A DNA stretch of 64,000 nucleotides from Methylobacter sp. (lineage in GTDB: Bacteria > Pseudomonadota > Gammaproteobacteria > Methylococcales > Methylomonadaceae): the NCBI RefSeq assembly GCF_023227905.1, contig NZ_JALOCF010000017.1:1-64000 (forward strand). The letters run 5' to 3'. Below the pieces are notes generated by a model. The model did not search any database. It worked only from the letters and a program-made list of their open reading frames with translations, and was not told the origin of the DNA. The stretch's first letter is position 1. Every line of letters starts with the position of its first letter. Of the stretch, positions 26,394 through 34,623 are shown in pieces. A program made the translations under genes and the position numbers.

Positions 26394-26845
26394 TTTATAC
26401 GGCACAGCGCTGTAAAGGTTTTACCCTGCTGGAACTGGTCGTAGTGCTTTTTGTCGTAGTGCTGGGGTTCTCGGTGATCGGTCTTAACCTGTCATCAGGA
26501 AGCGACACGACAGAAATCAAGGCGGCGGCAAGAGATATCGTTTCAGCGCTGCGTTATGCCAGGGGGCAGGCTTTAATGACCCACCAGGAAACCACGGTAG
26601 CTCTTGATCTTGCCGGCAACAGTTACACGGTCAGCGGTCGGGACAAGCTTTATCAAATTCCCGAGGGTGTTGACTTGACCGTGGTGACTGCGCAAACCGA
26701 ACTAACCGGGGAAGGCGCCGCAAACATCCGCTTTTTTCCCGATGGCTCCTCCACGGGAGGAAGAGTCACATTGGAGCGGGGGCAGACAGTATGGAAAATC
26801 GATATAAACTGGCTAACCGGTCAGATTGAACTTGAAAATGAATAA
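26390..26845 (+). CDS. gspH: Minor pseudopilin GspH
   Basis: A 151-residue minor pseudopilin with leader peptide and cleavage site G|FTLLELVVVLF, then a GspH-type beta domain (ARDIVSALRYARGQALMTHQ). The ATG at 26390 overlaps the gspG stop (ATGA) and is preferred over an in-frame TTG two codons earlier. Its place directly after gspG fits the canonical G-H-I-J-K order. Confidence 0.93.
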   Translation: MIYTAQRCKGFTLLELVVVLFVVVLGFSVIGLNLSSGSDTTEIKAAARDIVSALRYARGQALMTHQETTVALDLAGNSYTVSGRDKLYQIPEGVDLTVVTAQTELTGEGAANIRFFPDGSSTGGRVTLERGQTVWKIDINWLTGQIELENE

Positions 26846-27239
26846 GCAACGCGGCTTTTCTTTACTGGAAATACTGATTGCGTTTTCAATTCTGGCGCTT
26901 TCCTTAGGGATTTTGCTAAAGATATTTTCTGCTGGCGTCAACACCGCCGGCGTTGCCGAGGAATATACCGCAGCCGTTCAAATTGCTGAATCCATCATGG
27001 CTAGAGCCGGCGTGGAAACACCCTTGCAGCCGGGCGAGGCTACCGGGCTGGAAAATGAAAAATACCATTGGCGAGTATCCGTTAGCCCGTTCCAGTTCAC
27101 GGCTGAAAATTTGGATGTCACGACCATAGCGGCAGTGCTTTATAAGGTTAGGGTTATCGTCAGCTGGAGTGATGATGCCAGGGCCGATGGCAGGCAGGTA
27201 GAGCTGGTGACATTGAAACTGGCGAATAAAATATTATGA
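26838..27239 (+). CDS. gspI: Minor pseudopilin GspI
   Basis: A 133-residue minor pseudopilin beginning MNKQRG with cleavage before FSLLEILIAFSILALS. The AFSILALSLGILLKIFSAG stretch and VAEEYTAAVQIAESIMARAG pattern are typical of GspI. The ATG at 26838 lies inside the gspH 3' end; a TTG four codons earlier is an alternative. GspI forms the tip complex with J and K. Confidence 0.92.
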   Translation: MNKQRGFSLLEILIAFSILALSLGILLKIFSAGVNTAGVAEEYTAAVQIAESIMARAGVETPLQPGEATGLENEKYHWRVSVSPFQFTAENLDVTTIAAVLYKVRVIVSWSDDARADGRQVELVTLKLANKIL

Positions 27240-27988
27240 GCAAAGCCCCGGTACAAGGCGCAAGGCTAAGATACGCGACAGGCTTCACCCTGATTGAAGT
27301 TCTGATAGCCATGACGTTATTAAGCCTGATGGTGGTGCTATTGTTCAGCAGCCTGAGAATTTGCGCCCAAAGCTGGGAACAGGGAGAAAACAAGATAGCC
27401 GAAGTGAACGAAGTCGCCGTGGTCTATAACTTTTTTCAGCGGCATTTATCTTCAGCCACACCCTTATGGAACGATTTTATCGCCGGGGCTGAAGTGGACG
27501 CTGCAAACCAGCCGGAAACGGGGGCGACGGCGGACGACAGTGGCGCGGACACGGAAAACATGAATAAGACATTCTCTTTCCAAGGCAAAAAAAACGCCTT
27601 GCAGTTTGTTTCGTCTTTTCCTGCAAGCGTCGGCAGGGCGGGCATGCAGCTGTTTTCAATAGAGCAGCGGCAAGAAGACAAAGAGCAGGTTATCAAGGTG
27701 ACGCTGACGCCGTTTTTTCCGGCAATGGAAGGCGAAGAATGGAATCAGGAAGAGGAGATATTGTTAAGGCATGTAAGCGACTTTGAGCTTTCTTACTTTG
27801 GCGCTGTCGATAATACGGATAAATACGCTTGGCAGGATGAATGGCTAAAAAAAGACGTTCATCCCCAATTGGTCAAGATCAGCATCAACACGACAGATGG
27901 CGTTTTTTGGCCGGAAATAGTTATAGCCCTAAAGGTGGCAGGTGCAGGGACTGGAGCAAATTCAGAACCGTTAGAGGGCAGCCAATGA
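27236..27988 (+). CDS. gspJ: Minor pseudopilin GspJ
   Basis: A 250-residue minor pseudopilin with cleavage site TG|FTLIEVLIAMTLLSLMVVLL and a beta-rich domain. It is longer than many GspJ proteins because of an acidic insert around residues 83-105 (EVDAANQPETGATADDSG). It overlaps gspI by ATGA and gspK by ATGA. Part of the pseudopilus tip. Confidence 0.92.
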   Translation: MSKAPVQGARLRYATGFTLIEVLIAMTLLSLMVVLLFSSLRICAQSWEQGENKIAEVNEVAVVYNFFQRHLSSATPLWNDFIAGAEVDAANQPETGATADDSGADTENMNKTFSFQGKKNALQFVSSFPASVGRAGMQLFSIEQRQEDKEQVIKVTLTPFFPAMEGEEWNQEEEILLRHVSDFELSYFGAVDNTDKYAWQDEWLKKDVHPQLVKISINTTDGVFWPEIVIALKVAGAGTGANSEPLEGSQ

Positions 27989-29004
27989 GAATGAGAATGA
28001 GCAGGTCTGGCGGTTTTGCCCTTGTGCTGGTGTTGTGGGTGTTGAGTTTGCTGACCATTATGGCCGGCAGTTTTGCTCTTAGCATGCGGCGCGAAGCGGG
28101 CATTGTAACCGGCAGCAGCGATAATGCCCGGGCCGTGGCGATAGCAGAATCAGGGCTTGCCATTGCAGAGCTGATGGTCATGAATCCGGACCCGCAGCAG
28201 CGCTGGCGTACCGATGGCAGTATTTACCAAATTGATTACGCGGATTCGAAAGTCCGCATTCGGCTGCTATCTGAAGTCGGCAAAGTGGATTTAAACAGCG
28301 CAGATGAGGCTCTGCTGCAACAACTGATGATGCGTGCGCCTGTTGATGAGGAGTTGCAAAGCAAATTGCTCAATGCGATTCTCGATTGGCGTGACGGGGA
28401 TGACCTGGTGCGCATAAACGGCGCGGAGAAAGAAGAATATAAGGAGGCGGGATTAAGTTATCAGCCTCGCAACAAGCCGTTTCAATCTGTTGACGAGCTA
28501 CAAATGGTATTGGGCATGAATGAACAGATATTCAAATGGCTTGAAAGCTTGGTCACGGTCCACTCTGAACAGACGAATGTTGATATGGCTCAGGCTGCCA
28601 AAGAGGTTTTATATGTATTGCCGGGTATAGATGTTGAGTTGATAGACCAATACATTGAGGCCCGGCGGGAAAATGCGATCAATGGCTTGCCCCCGCCGGC
28701 AGCACCGGTAGCCTTTAATTCAGGCACGGTATCCGGGCAAGCAGGTGTTAACCCGCCCGCAGCAGTTATTAGCGGCGGAGCAGAACAAAAAGGCGCAATC
28801 ACGGTTGTTGCCGAAGCACTGTTGGAGGAGGGCACGACAGCCACCATCAGTGCGCTGGTAAAAAAGCAGGATAGTACGACGGGGACGTCGCCGTTTCAGG
28901 TTTTGAAATGGCAGCGTAATGCAGCGGTTAACGAGTCATTGTTTGTAGATGAAAAAAATGAGTTGCTAGTGGGACAGTATGCCGAACCTGAATTCAACAA
29001 TTGA
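27985..29004 (+). CDS. gspK: Minor pseudopilin GspK
   Basis: A 339-residue tip pseudopilin. The helix after the cleavage site, GG|FALVLVLWVLSLLTIMAG, lacks the Glu at position 5, as is normal for GspK. The conserved KVDLNSADEALLQQLM and LLNAILDWRDGDDLVRINGAE segments follow, along with a second helix-hairpin-like unit. The frame stays open upstream to 27841, but the ATG at 27985 that overlaps gspJ is the true start. The last 26 bases overlap gspL. Confidence 0.95.
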   Translation: MRMRMSRSGGFALVLVLWVLSLLTIMAGSFALSMRREAGIVTGSSDNARAVAIAESGLAIAELMVMNPDPQQRWRTDGSIYQIDYADSKVRIRLLSEVGKVDLNSADEALLQQLMMRAPVDEELQSKLLNAILDWRDGDDLVRINGAEKEEYKEAGLSYQPRNKPFQSVDELQMVLGMNEQIFKWLESLVTVHSEQTNVDMAQAAKEVLYVLPGIDVELIDQYIEARRENAINGLPPPAAPVAFNSGTVSGQAGVNPPAAVISGGAEQKGAITVVAEALLEEGTTATISALVKKQDSTTGTSPFQVLKWQRNAAVNESLFVDEKNELLVGQYAEPEFNN

Positions 29005-30172
29005 TCTGGATGTTAAAAAGTTCTTCCGCTGGTGGCTGCGCGAACTTGACTTTTTAGTGCCTGAAAAAATCAGGCAGCTGATTAATGAGAAACAGGGATT
29101 TATTATTGTCCGGCCCGAAAACAATAGGCTGGCGCTGACTTACATACTTAATGACCAAGCCGAGCCTTTGGCGGTACTGGAGCGCAACGCCGCAGGAATA
29201 GAGCAATATAAAGCCTTGCGTGCCAAGGATGAACGGTTGGCTAAAGCGAACTTAATACTCCGGCTGACAGGAAACGAAGCGATTCAAAAAGAGCTGGCCT
29301 TGCCGGCTGCGGTAAAAGAAAACCTGTCCCAGGTTGTTGCCTACGAACTTGATCGCTATACGCCATTTAAGGCGGAACAGGTTTATTTTGCGGTTAAGCC
29401 GATGGAAGGCGAGCATGAACCTGGGCAAATCAGGGCCATGCTGGTGTTGACTCCAAGAGAAACGCTGGATGCCTTATATGAATATATCAGGGCAATGGAC
29501 ATGTCGCCGCTATTCGTCGATTATGAGGCGACGCCAAACGATCTTGAGCAACGTTATGATATCTACAATTTATTACCGGAAAACCTAAGGGAAAAACCCG
29601 CAACTACGCCGCGTCTGATTTATAGCGGCTTGATTGCCGGAATATTATTGCTACTGGCTGCCGCGCTGATGCTGCCGGTCTGGTTTGAATCTCAGACGGT
29701 CAACACCTTGCAGGAAAAAATCGACGCCATAGAAAAGGAGGTCAGGGAAGTTAAGGCTTTGCAGCTGGAAATTGATGCGATGATAGATGAGACACGGCTA
29801 TTAATAGCGGAGAAAAACGCGGCTCCAACCATAGTGGATATGCTGAATACCTTAAGCACGCTAATAAAAGACGATACTTGGATATCCTATGCGCAATACG
29901 CGGACAGGAACCTGCAAATACAAGGCGAGTCGCCCTCCGCGTCGACATTGATCGGCGTTTTGGAGGACTCCGAATTATTTGCCAATGCCCGCTTCGTATC
30001 GCCGGTCACTCAGGACAGGGTTACCGGACAGGAGCGGTTCCAGATTACCGCCGACGTTATTCCGGCAGCCGAGCCTTCCTCCATGCCGACGGCCGCTACA
30101 CCGGATCCCGGTCGTGCGGCACGCACGCCATCCCAAGCAAAACCGGGAGGGGCAAATGGCCAAGACCGGTAG
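28979..30172 (+). CDS. gspL: Type II secretion protein GspL (PilN-like C-terminus)
   Basis: A 397-residue protein that recruits GspE to the membrane. It has a cytoplasmic actin-like portion (residues about 30-200; ENLSQVVAYELDRYTPFKAE is the typical bitopic hinge), one membrane helix at about 221-240 (AGILLLLAAALMLPVW), and a periplasmic PilN-like coiled coil and ferredoxin-like domain (VDMLNTLSTLIKDDTWIS). The C-terminal tail is Pro/Ala-rich. The start overlaps the gspK end by 26 bases. Confidence 0.88.
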   Translation: MPNLNSTIDLDVKKFFRWWLRELDFLVPEKIRQLINEKQGFIIVRPENNRLALTYILNDQAEPLAVLERNAAGIEQYKALRAKDERLAKANLILRLTGNEAIQKELALPAAVKENLSQVVAYELDRYTPFKAEQVYFAVKPMEGEHEPGQIRAMLVLTPRETLDALYEYIRAMDMSPLFVDYEATPNDLEQRYDIYNLLPENLREKPATTPRLIYSGLIAGILLLLAAALMLPVWFESQTVNTLQEKIDAIEKEVREVKALQLEIDAMIDETRLLIAEKNAAPTIVDMLNTLSTLIKDDTWISYAQYADRNLQIQGESPSASTLIGVLEDSELFANARFVSPVTQDRVTGQERFQITADVIPAAEPSSMPTAATPDPGRAARTPSQAKPGGANGQDR

Positions 30173-30794
30173 TCAGCAAATGCAGCGATGGCTGGCCGTC
30201 GCGCTGTTGCTTGCAGCGATACTGCTTGTCATCCTCGTCGTTATCGTACCCGTGGTTAACAAAGGTTTGGAGCTGCACGACGCCAAAAATAATCTTGTTT
30301 TCAAGCTACAGCAATATGAGCGGGTTCTGGCAAGAAAAGATGCCGTCATTGAAAACATGAGTGTCATAAAAGAGCAGTATCAAGCGCGTGGACTTTTGAA
30401 TAGGCAGAGTACCCCCGCTCTAGCGTCCGCTGAGGTTCAGGAGTTTATTAAAAGAACGATTGTAGAGGCCGGCGGACAGTTGAGCAGCACTCAGGCGCTT
30501 CCTGTCTCGGCATTTTCTCCCGGCGGCAATGCCCGCTCTCCTGCCGCCACGCAGCCGGGCAATAAGAATGAATTTAACCGGATAACCGTCAGCGTAAGGA
30601 TGACAGGCAATAGCCGAGTGTTACGGGCGGTGTTGTACAAGATAGAAACATCAACCCCGTTGATTATTATCAATCAGATAGAGATAAGGCCGGTACGCGG
30701 CGTCAGAAGCAGAGCAACGCGCCAGATAGAACTGAGTAACGAACTGGACATCAATTTTCAAGCGGTTAGTTTTATGAGAAAGCAGCCGGAATGA
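30156..30794 (+). CDS. gspM: Type II secretion protein GspM
   Basis: A 212-residue inner-membrane protein with one N-terminal helix (LAVALLLAAILLVILVVIV, about 13-31), a coiled region and a periplasmic ferredoxin-like domain (GNSRVLRAVLYKIETSTPLI). It is the partner of GspL. A strong GGGAGGGG precedes the ATG at 30156, which lies inside the gspL end; the frame is open further upstream, but those codons belong to gspL sequence read in another frame. Confidence 0.86.
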   Translation: MAKTGSQQMQRWLAVALLLAAILLVILVVIVPVVNKGLELHDAKNNLVFKLQQYERVLARKDAVIENMSVIKEQYQARGLLNRQSTPALASAEVQEFIKRTIVEAGGQLSSTQALPVSAFSPGGNARSPAATQPGNKNEFNRITVSVRMTGNSRVLRAVLYKIETSTPLIIINQIEIRPVRGVRSRATRQIELSNELDINFQAVSFMRKQPE

Positions 30795-31432
30795 ATATTA
30801 AACTTATAAAATTGCTGGTAGCTGTCGGCATAGGCCTGTGCTTGGTTATTGCCGGAGAATGGTTATACGCGCACTATATGAGGGAGCGTTTATTGACATC
30901 AATCTCCTCGGAGAAACCGCAAGAGTATAAAGCGGATCAGTTGCCCGACATAGAACTGACACGCCAGCCGGAAGACAATTACGTTGATCTGGTTGCCAGG
31001 CCGTTATTTATTAAAGGCAGAAGACCTGTCGATGAGCCGGTTCGTGAGACAGGGCAAGCTGCCACTAAAACAGAGACTTTCGATTGGCAACTGACCGGCG
31101 TTTACAGTACCAAGAAAACCGTATCGGCGTTATTCAGCCGGGCTAAATCAAAAGTTGCCAAGGATAATCACCGAAAAATAACCGTAGGCGAAGATCTTGA
31201 CGGCTGGAAACTGACCGAAATAAACAAGGACAGGGCCTTACTCAAACAGGGCAGTAAAGAGAAAGAACTATTGCTTCGAAAACCAAAATTAAAAACACCA
31301 TTGCCTGGCGCGAATGGCACAGTGCCGCCTGCTCCTGCTTCGGCCCCTGCTCCGGCCGCAACACCTGAATCTGAACCGCCACCGCCGCCTCCACAAGACA
31401 ATAACGGAGACGCATCTGAGGGTAACCAATGA
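30791..31432 (+). CDS. GspC-like protein (homology-region domain), also annotated as GspN in relatives
   Basis: A 213-residue bitopic protein: one membrane helix (LIKLLVAVGIGLCLVIAGEW), a periplasmic linker and an HR-type domain at about 95-160 (DWQLTGVYSTKKTVSALF, ITVGEDLDGWKLTEI, RALLKQG). It ends in a Pro-rich tail (TPESEPPPPPPQ). In type II systems the HR domain of GspC contacts the secretin's N0 domain. No other gspC is seen, and this one sits directly before gspD, so it probably takes the GspC role. It lacks a PDZ domain. Start overlaps gspM by ATGA. Confidence 0.75.
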   Translation: MNIKLIKLLVAVGIGLCLVIAGEWLYAHYMRERLLTSISSEKPQEYKADQLPDIELTRQPEDNYVDLVARPLFIKGRRPVDEPVRETGQAATKTETFDWQLTGVYSTKKTVSALFSRAKSKVAKDNHRKITVGEDLDGWKLTEINKDRALLKQGSKEKELLLRKPKLKTPLPGANGTVPPAPASAPAPAATPESEPPPPPPQDNNGDASEGNQ

Positions 31433-33615
31433 TAAATATAAAAACAATAACAACAGCTTCCTGTTTAGTGGCCGTAGGTTTAACACTTTCAAGTTGTGAA
31501 TTACTCGGACCCAGACAGGCCGCCAAACTGCCGTTGACGCCGATCAAAAAAGATCAACCCGATGAGGTTATAAAAGAACTGCAAAACAAAGTGCCGACTA
31601 CCGGAGCAACGGAGACCCTGCCTGAATTATATCCCGGCACCAACCGGTTTGTGAGCGAGACAACAACGCCGCACAGGAGAGGCAAGAGCGCTGGCGAAGG
31701 CGCATACAGCCTTAATTTCGACGAAGCCGATTTGGGTGAAGTGGCCAAAGTGGTGTTAAGCGACATCCTCGGACTGAACTACGTACTCAGCCCCAAAGTG
31801 GCAGGCAAGGTTACCCTGCAAACCACCGAGCCCTTAGCGAAGGACGAACTCATTCCCACCCTGGAAATGCTGCTGCGCATGAATAATGCCGTGTTGATCA
31901 GGGATGCGAATATTTACCATATCGAACCGGCCAGCGAAGCTATGTACAGTTCCGGTTTTTCAGCCCCTAGCGGCGCCGGCAAGACAGGCTTCCAGGTCAG
32001 GGTTATCCCGGTCAGAAATGTTCCCGTACAAGACATTGCCGATGTGATAAAACCGCTGGTGCAGGAAAAGACCATTCTCAATGTCGATGCCTCGCGCAAT
32101 ATCCTGATTGCGTCCGGCACCCCTGATGAAGTGGGCCGGGTAATGGACATGGTCAGCACTTTTGATATTAATACGTTGAGGGGGCGATCGTTCGGCCTGT
32201 TTCCCTTGGCGCATGTTGAACCGGAAACACTCATCAAAGAACTGGAGGAAATTTTTTATAAAAAAGGCAAAGAGGGAGACGGAGGCAATGAGTTTTTCCG
32301 CTTTATTCCCGTTGAAAGATTGAATGCCGTTATGGCGATTACGCATCAGGCCAGCTATTTAAGAGATATTGAAAACTGGGTATCCCGTCTGGATAAGGCG
32401 AATACAGCTTCCGGCGGTGGCGTGAATGTCTACAGGGTTCAAAATGTCGATGCTGAAGAACTGGCGGCAACGTTAAATGAGATTTTTACCGGCGCCGCCA
32501 GAAAAGAAAGACCTGCCAAGGTCGCACCAGGGCAAAATGCGGCTGAAGTAAGCAATAAACAGGCGAGTGACAAACAGCCCAGGAAACCATCAACCGGTAC
32601 AGGTTCCACGCAAACCGGAGATGCGGAAGTGGCCAATGTGGGCGAGGTGAAAATTATTTCTGACGTCGCCAATAATTCGGTGGTTGTAGTTTCCACACCG
32701 CAGGAGTATGAAGTGATACTCCCCATCATCAAGCAGTTGGATGTATTGCCGCTGCAAGTGCTGATTGATGCGTCCGTGGTCTCGGTTAGGCTGACGGATA
32801 ATTTACAGTACGGCATAGAGTGGTTTTTAAGCCAGGGAGACACTGCAATCGGTAGCAATTTAGGCGGACAAGGCGGATTGAGTGGAGTTAATCTGGGAAA
32901 TCTGGCTGTTGCTGGGGCCCAAGCCTTTGGCACGGGGGGGCTCAGCTTGGTACAGAACTCAAGTGATATAAAAGCTGTCTTGCATGCGGAAGCCAGCAAA
33001 GGTAACGTTAATGTCATTTCATCACCGTCTTTAATGGTGTTGAATAATCAGCAAGCGAAAATAAATGTCGGTCAACAAGTGCCCATATCAACCGGCACCT
33101 CATCGATTCCACTCGCTGGCGGGGCGGTGGCTCCCTCCTTTGCTCAATCCAATACAATTCAATACAAGGATACCGGTGTCACCCTGGAAGTTACGCCCAG
33201 GGTGAATGCGAACGGTATGGTTATTATGGAAATCAAACAAATTGTTAGTAGCGTAGTGAATGTACCGGCTACAGCTTCTGCTACTCAACAACAAACTCCT
33301 ACCATTGATAAAAAAGAGATTGAAAGCTCCGTGGCTGTACGAGACGGGGAATCGATAGTATTAGGCGGCCTGATTGATGAACAAGACACTGAGAACAGAG
33401 ATGGGGTTCCTTTTTTACACGATCTTCCGTTGATAGGGCCATTATTCGGCAATACTTCTCATGATAAAACTAAAAATGAACTGGTTGTCCTGATCACGCC
33501 GCGCGTAGTAAAAAGCAAGCAGGATTCCAGGTTGATTTCTGATGAGTTCAAACGGAAATTAACCGGAATTTATGAGGAAAGACCCGTTGTTCCAGAGGTC
33601 TCGGTAGTGCAATAG
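31429..33615 (+). CDS. gspD: Type II secretion outer-membrane secretin GspD
   Basis: A 728-residue secretin forming the outer-membrane pore. The signal peptide ends in a lipobox (LTLSSC), so it is likely a lipoprotein and may need no separate pilotin. N0 to N3 domains cover about residues 90-430 (SLNFDEADLGEVAKVVLSDI; VIPVRNVPVQDIADVIKPLV), with a low-complexity insert at about 360-405. The secretin core contains LIDASVVSVRLTDNLQYGIE, VISSPSLMVLNNQQAKINVG and VAVRDGESIVLGGLI. It is the last gene of the operon. Confidence 0.96.
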   Translation: MINIKTITTASCLVAVGLTLSSCELLGPRQAAKLPLTPIKKDQPDEVIKELQNKVPTTGATETLPELYPGTNRFVSETTTPHRRGKSAGEGAYSLNFDEADLGEVAKVVLSDILGLNYVLSPKVAGKVTLQTTEPLAKDELIPTLEMLLRMNNAVLIRDANIYHIEPASEAMYSSGFSAPSGAGKTGFQVRVIPVRNVPVQDIADVIKPLVQEKTILNVDASRNILIASGTPDEVGRVMDMVSTFDINTLRGRSFGLFPLAHVEPETLIKELEEIFYKKGKEGDGGNEFFRFIPVERLNAVMAITHQASYLRDIENWVSRLDKANTASGGGVNVYRVQNVDAEELAATLNEIFTGAARKERPAKVAPGQNAAEVSNKQASDKQPRKPSTGTGSTQTGDAEVANVGEVKIISDVANNSVVVVSTPQEYEVILPIIKQLDVLPLQVLIDASVVSVRLTDNLQYGIEWFLSQGDTAIGSNLGGQGGLSGVNLGNLAVAGAQAFGTGGLSLVQNSSDIKAVLHAEASKGNVNVISSPSLMVLNNQQAKINVGQQVPISTGTSSIPLAGGAVAPSFAQSNTIQYKDTGVTLEVTPRVNANGMVIMEIKQIVSSVVNVPATASATQQQTPTIDKKEIESSVAVRDGESIVLGGLIDEQDTENRDGVPFLHDLPLIGPLFGNTSHDKTKNELVVLITPRVVKSKQDSRLISDEFKRKLTGIYEERPVVPEVSVVQ

Positions 33616-33710
33616 TTGAGAGGGCGCCGCTGGCAGGTATGCCGCTTCGGCATATCGCCGCGCTTGCTCCTGCATTGCCTACAGGGATGTAGGTACTTAG
33701 CGTGAGCACG

Positions 33711-33758
33711 ACTGTCATGGATGCAGGAGGTAGAGCAATGCAGGAGCAATTGCCGAGG
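33711..33758 (+). repeat. Dispersed 48-base repeat, copy 2
   Basis: It repeats ATGCAGGAGGTAGAGCAATG and GAGCAATTGCCGAGG almost exactly as in copy 1. A compact hairpin (TATGCCG, CTT, CGGCATA) at 33638-33654 precedes it, and CGCCTAAAGCGC follows. The gap 33616-33861 between convergent gspD and rpiA holds only such structures. Confidence 0.65.
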
Positions 33759-33861
33759 AGCGGAAGCTGCGCCTAAAGCGCTATTTCGAGAGCAGCAATA
33801 AATTTGCCGGCTGTAGATGAAGGGCGCAAACCGGGCGCAACGGCCCGGTCTGCCGACAAGC

Positions 33862-34515
33862 TTAGCGGGTAATAACTTCGGTACCTTTGCCGATCAGCAC
33901 CACGTCTGCGGGGCGCATTGCAAAAATGCCGACGGTGACCACGCCGGTAATGTTGTTGATGATTTGTTCCAGCTTGATCGGGTCGATAATGTCCAGGTTG
34001 TGCACATCGAGAATCACGTTGTGGTTATCGGTGACGACATTTTCCCGCCACACCGGTTGACCGCCTAATTTAACCAGTTCTCTGGCGACATAGCTTCTGG
34101 CCATCGGGATCACTTCAACCGGCAACGGGAACTTGCCCAGCACATCGACGCATTTGCTTTCATCAACAATACACACAAACTTTTTACTGGCTGCGGCAAT
34201 GATTTTTTCGCGGGTTAGTGCGCCGCCGCCGCCTTTAACCATGTGTTTATGCGGAGTCACTTCATCAGCGCCGTCGACGTAAACATCCAGCGTGCCGACC
34301 GCGTTCAGGTCCAGCACAGGAATGCCGACTTTTTTCAACTGGGCTGTGCTCATTTCAGAACTGGAAACCGCGCCTTCAATATCCGCCTTAAAGTCGGCCA
34401 AATAATCAATGAAGTGCTTGACCGTAGAGCCCGTGCCTACGCCGACGATAGAAACATCTTTAATATAATGTAACGCGGCTTGGGCCACTTTTTGTTTTAA
34501 TTCATCTTGAGTCAT
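33862..34515 (-). CDS. rpiA: Ribose-5-phosphate isomerase A
   Basis: A 217-residue enzyme interconverting ribose-5-phosphate and ribulose-5-phosphate in the pentose-phosphate (and, in methanotrophs, ribulose-monophosphate) pathway. The phosphate loop [13 protein letters not shown], the catalytic region [20 protein letters not shown] with the Asp/Lys pair, and [18 protein letters not shown] are all intact. It ends in [12 protein letters not shown]. Divergent from recC across 108 bases. Confidence 0.97.
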   Translation of the reverse strand: MTQDELKQKVAQAALHYIKDVSIVGVGTGSTVKHFIDYLADFKADIEGAVSSSEMSTAQLKKVGIPVLDLNAVGTLDVYVDGADEVTPHKHMVKGGGGALTREKIIAAASKKFVCIVDESKCVDVLGKFPLPVEVIPMARSYVARELVKLGGQPVWRENVVTDNHNVILDVHNLDIIDPIKLEQIINNITGVVTVGIFAMRPADVVLIGKGTEVITR

Positions 34516-34623
34516 GAGGCTTCCTGATTTTAGTTAAGGGTAAGTAAATGGTGTGTGATAATACCGCAGAACCAAAGATTCCTCAGCTGATTTTTAAAAT
34601 GCCCACGATAAATTCAAGCGCTC

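Noticed and set aside
27841..27984. Earlier start for gspK
   Set aside because: This stretch is gspJ coding sequence in another frame; the ATGA overlap at 27985 is the natural start.
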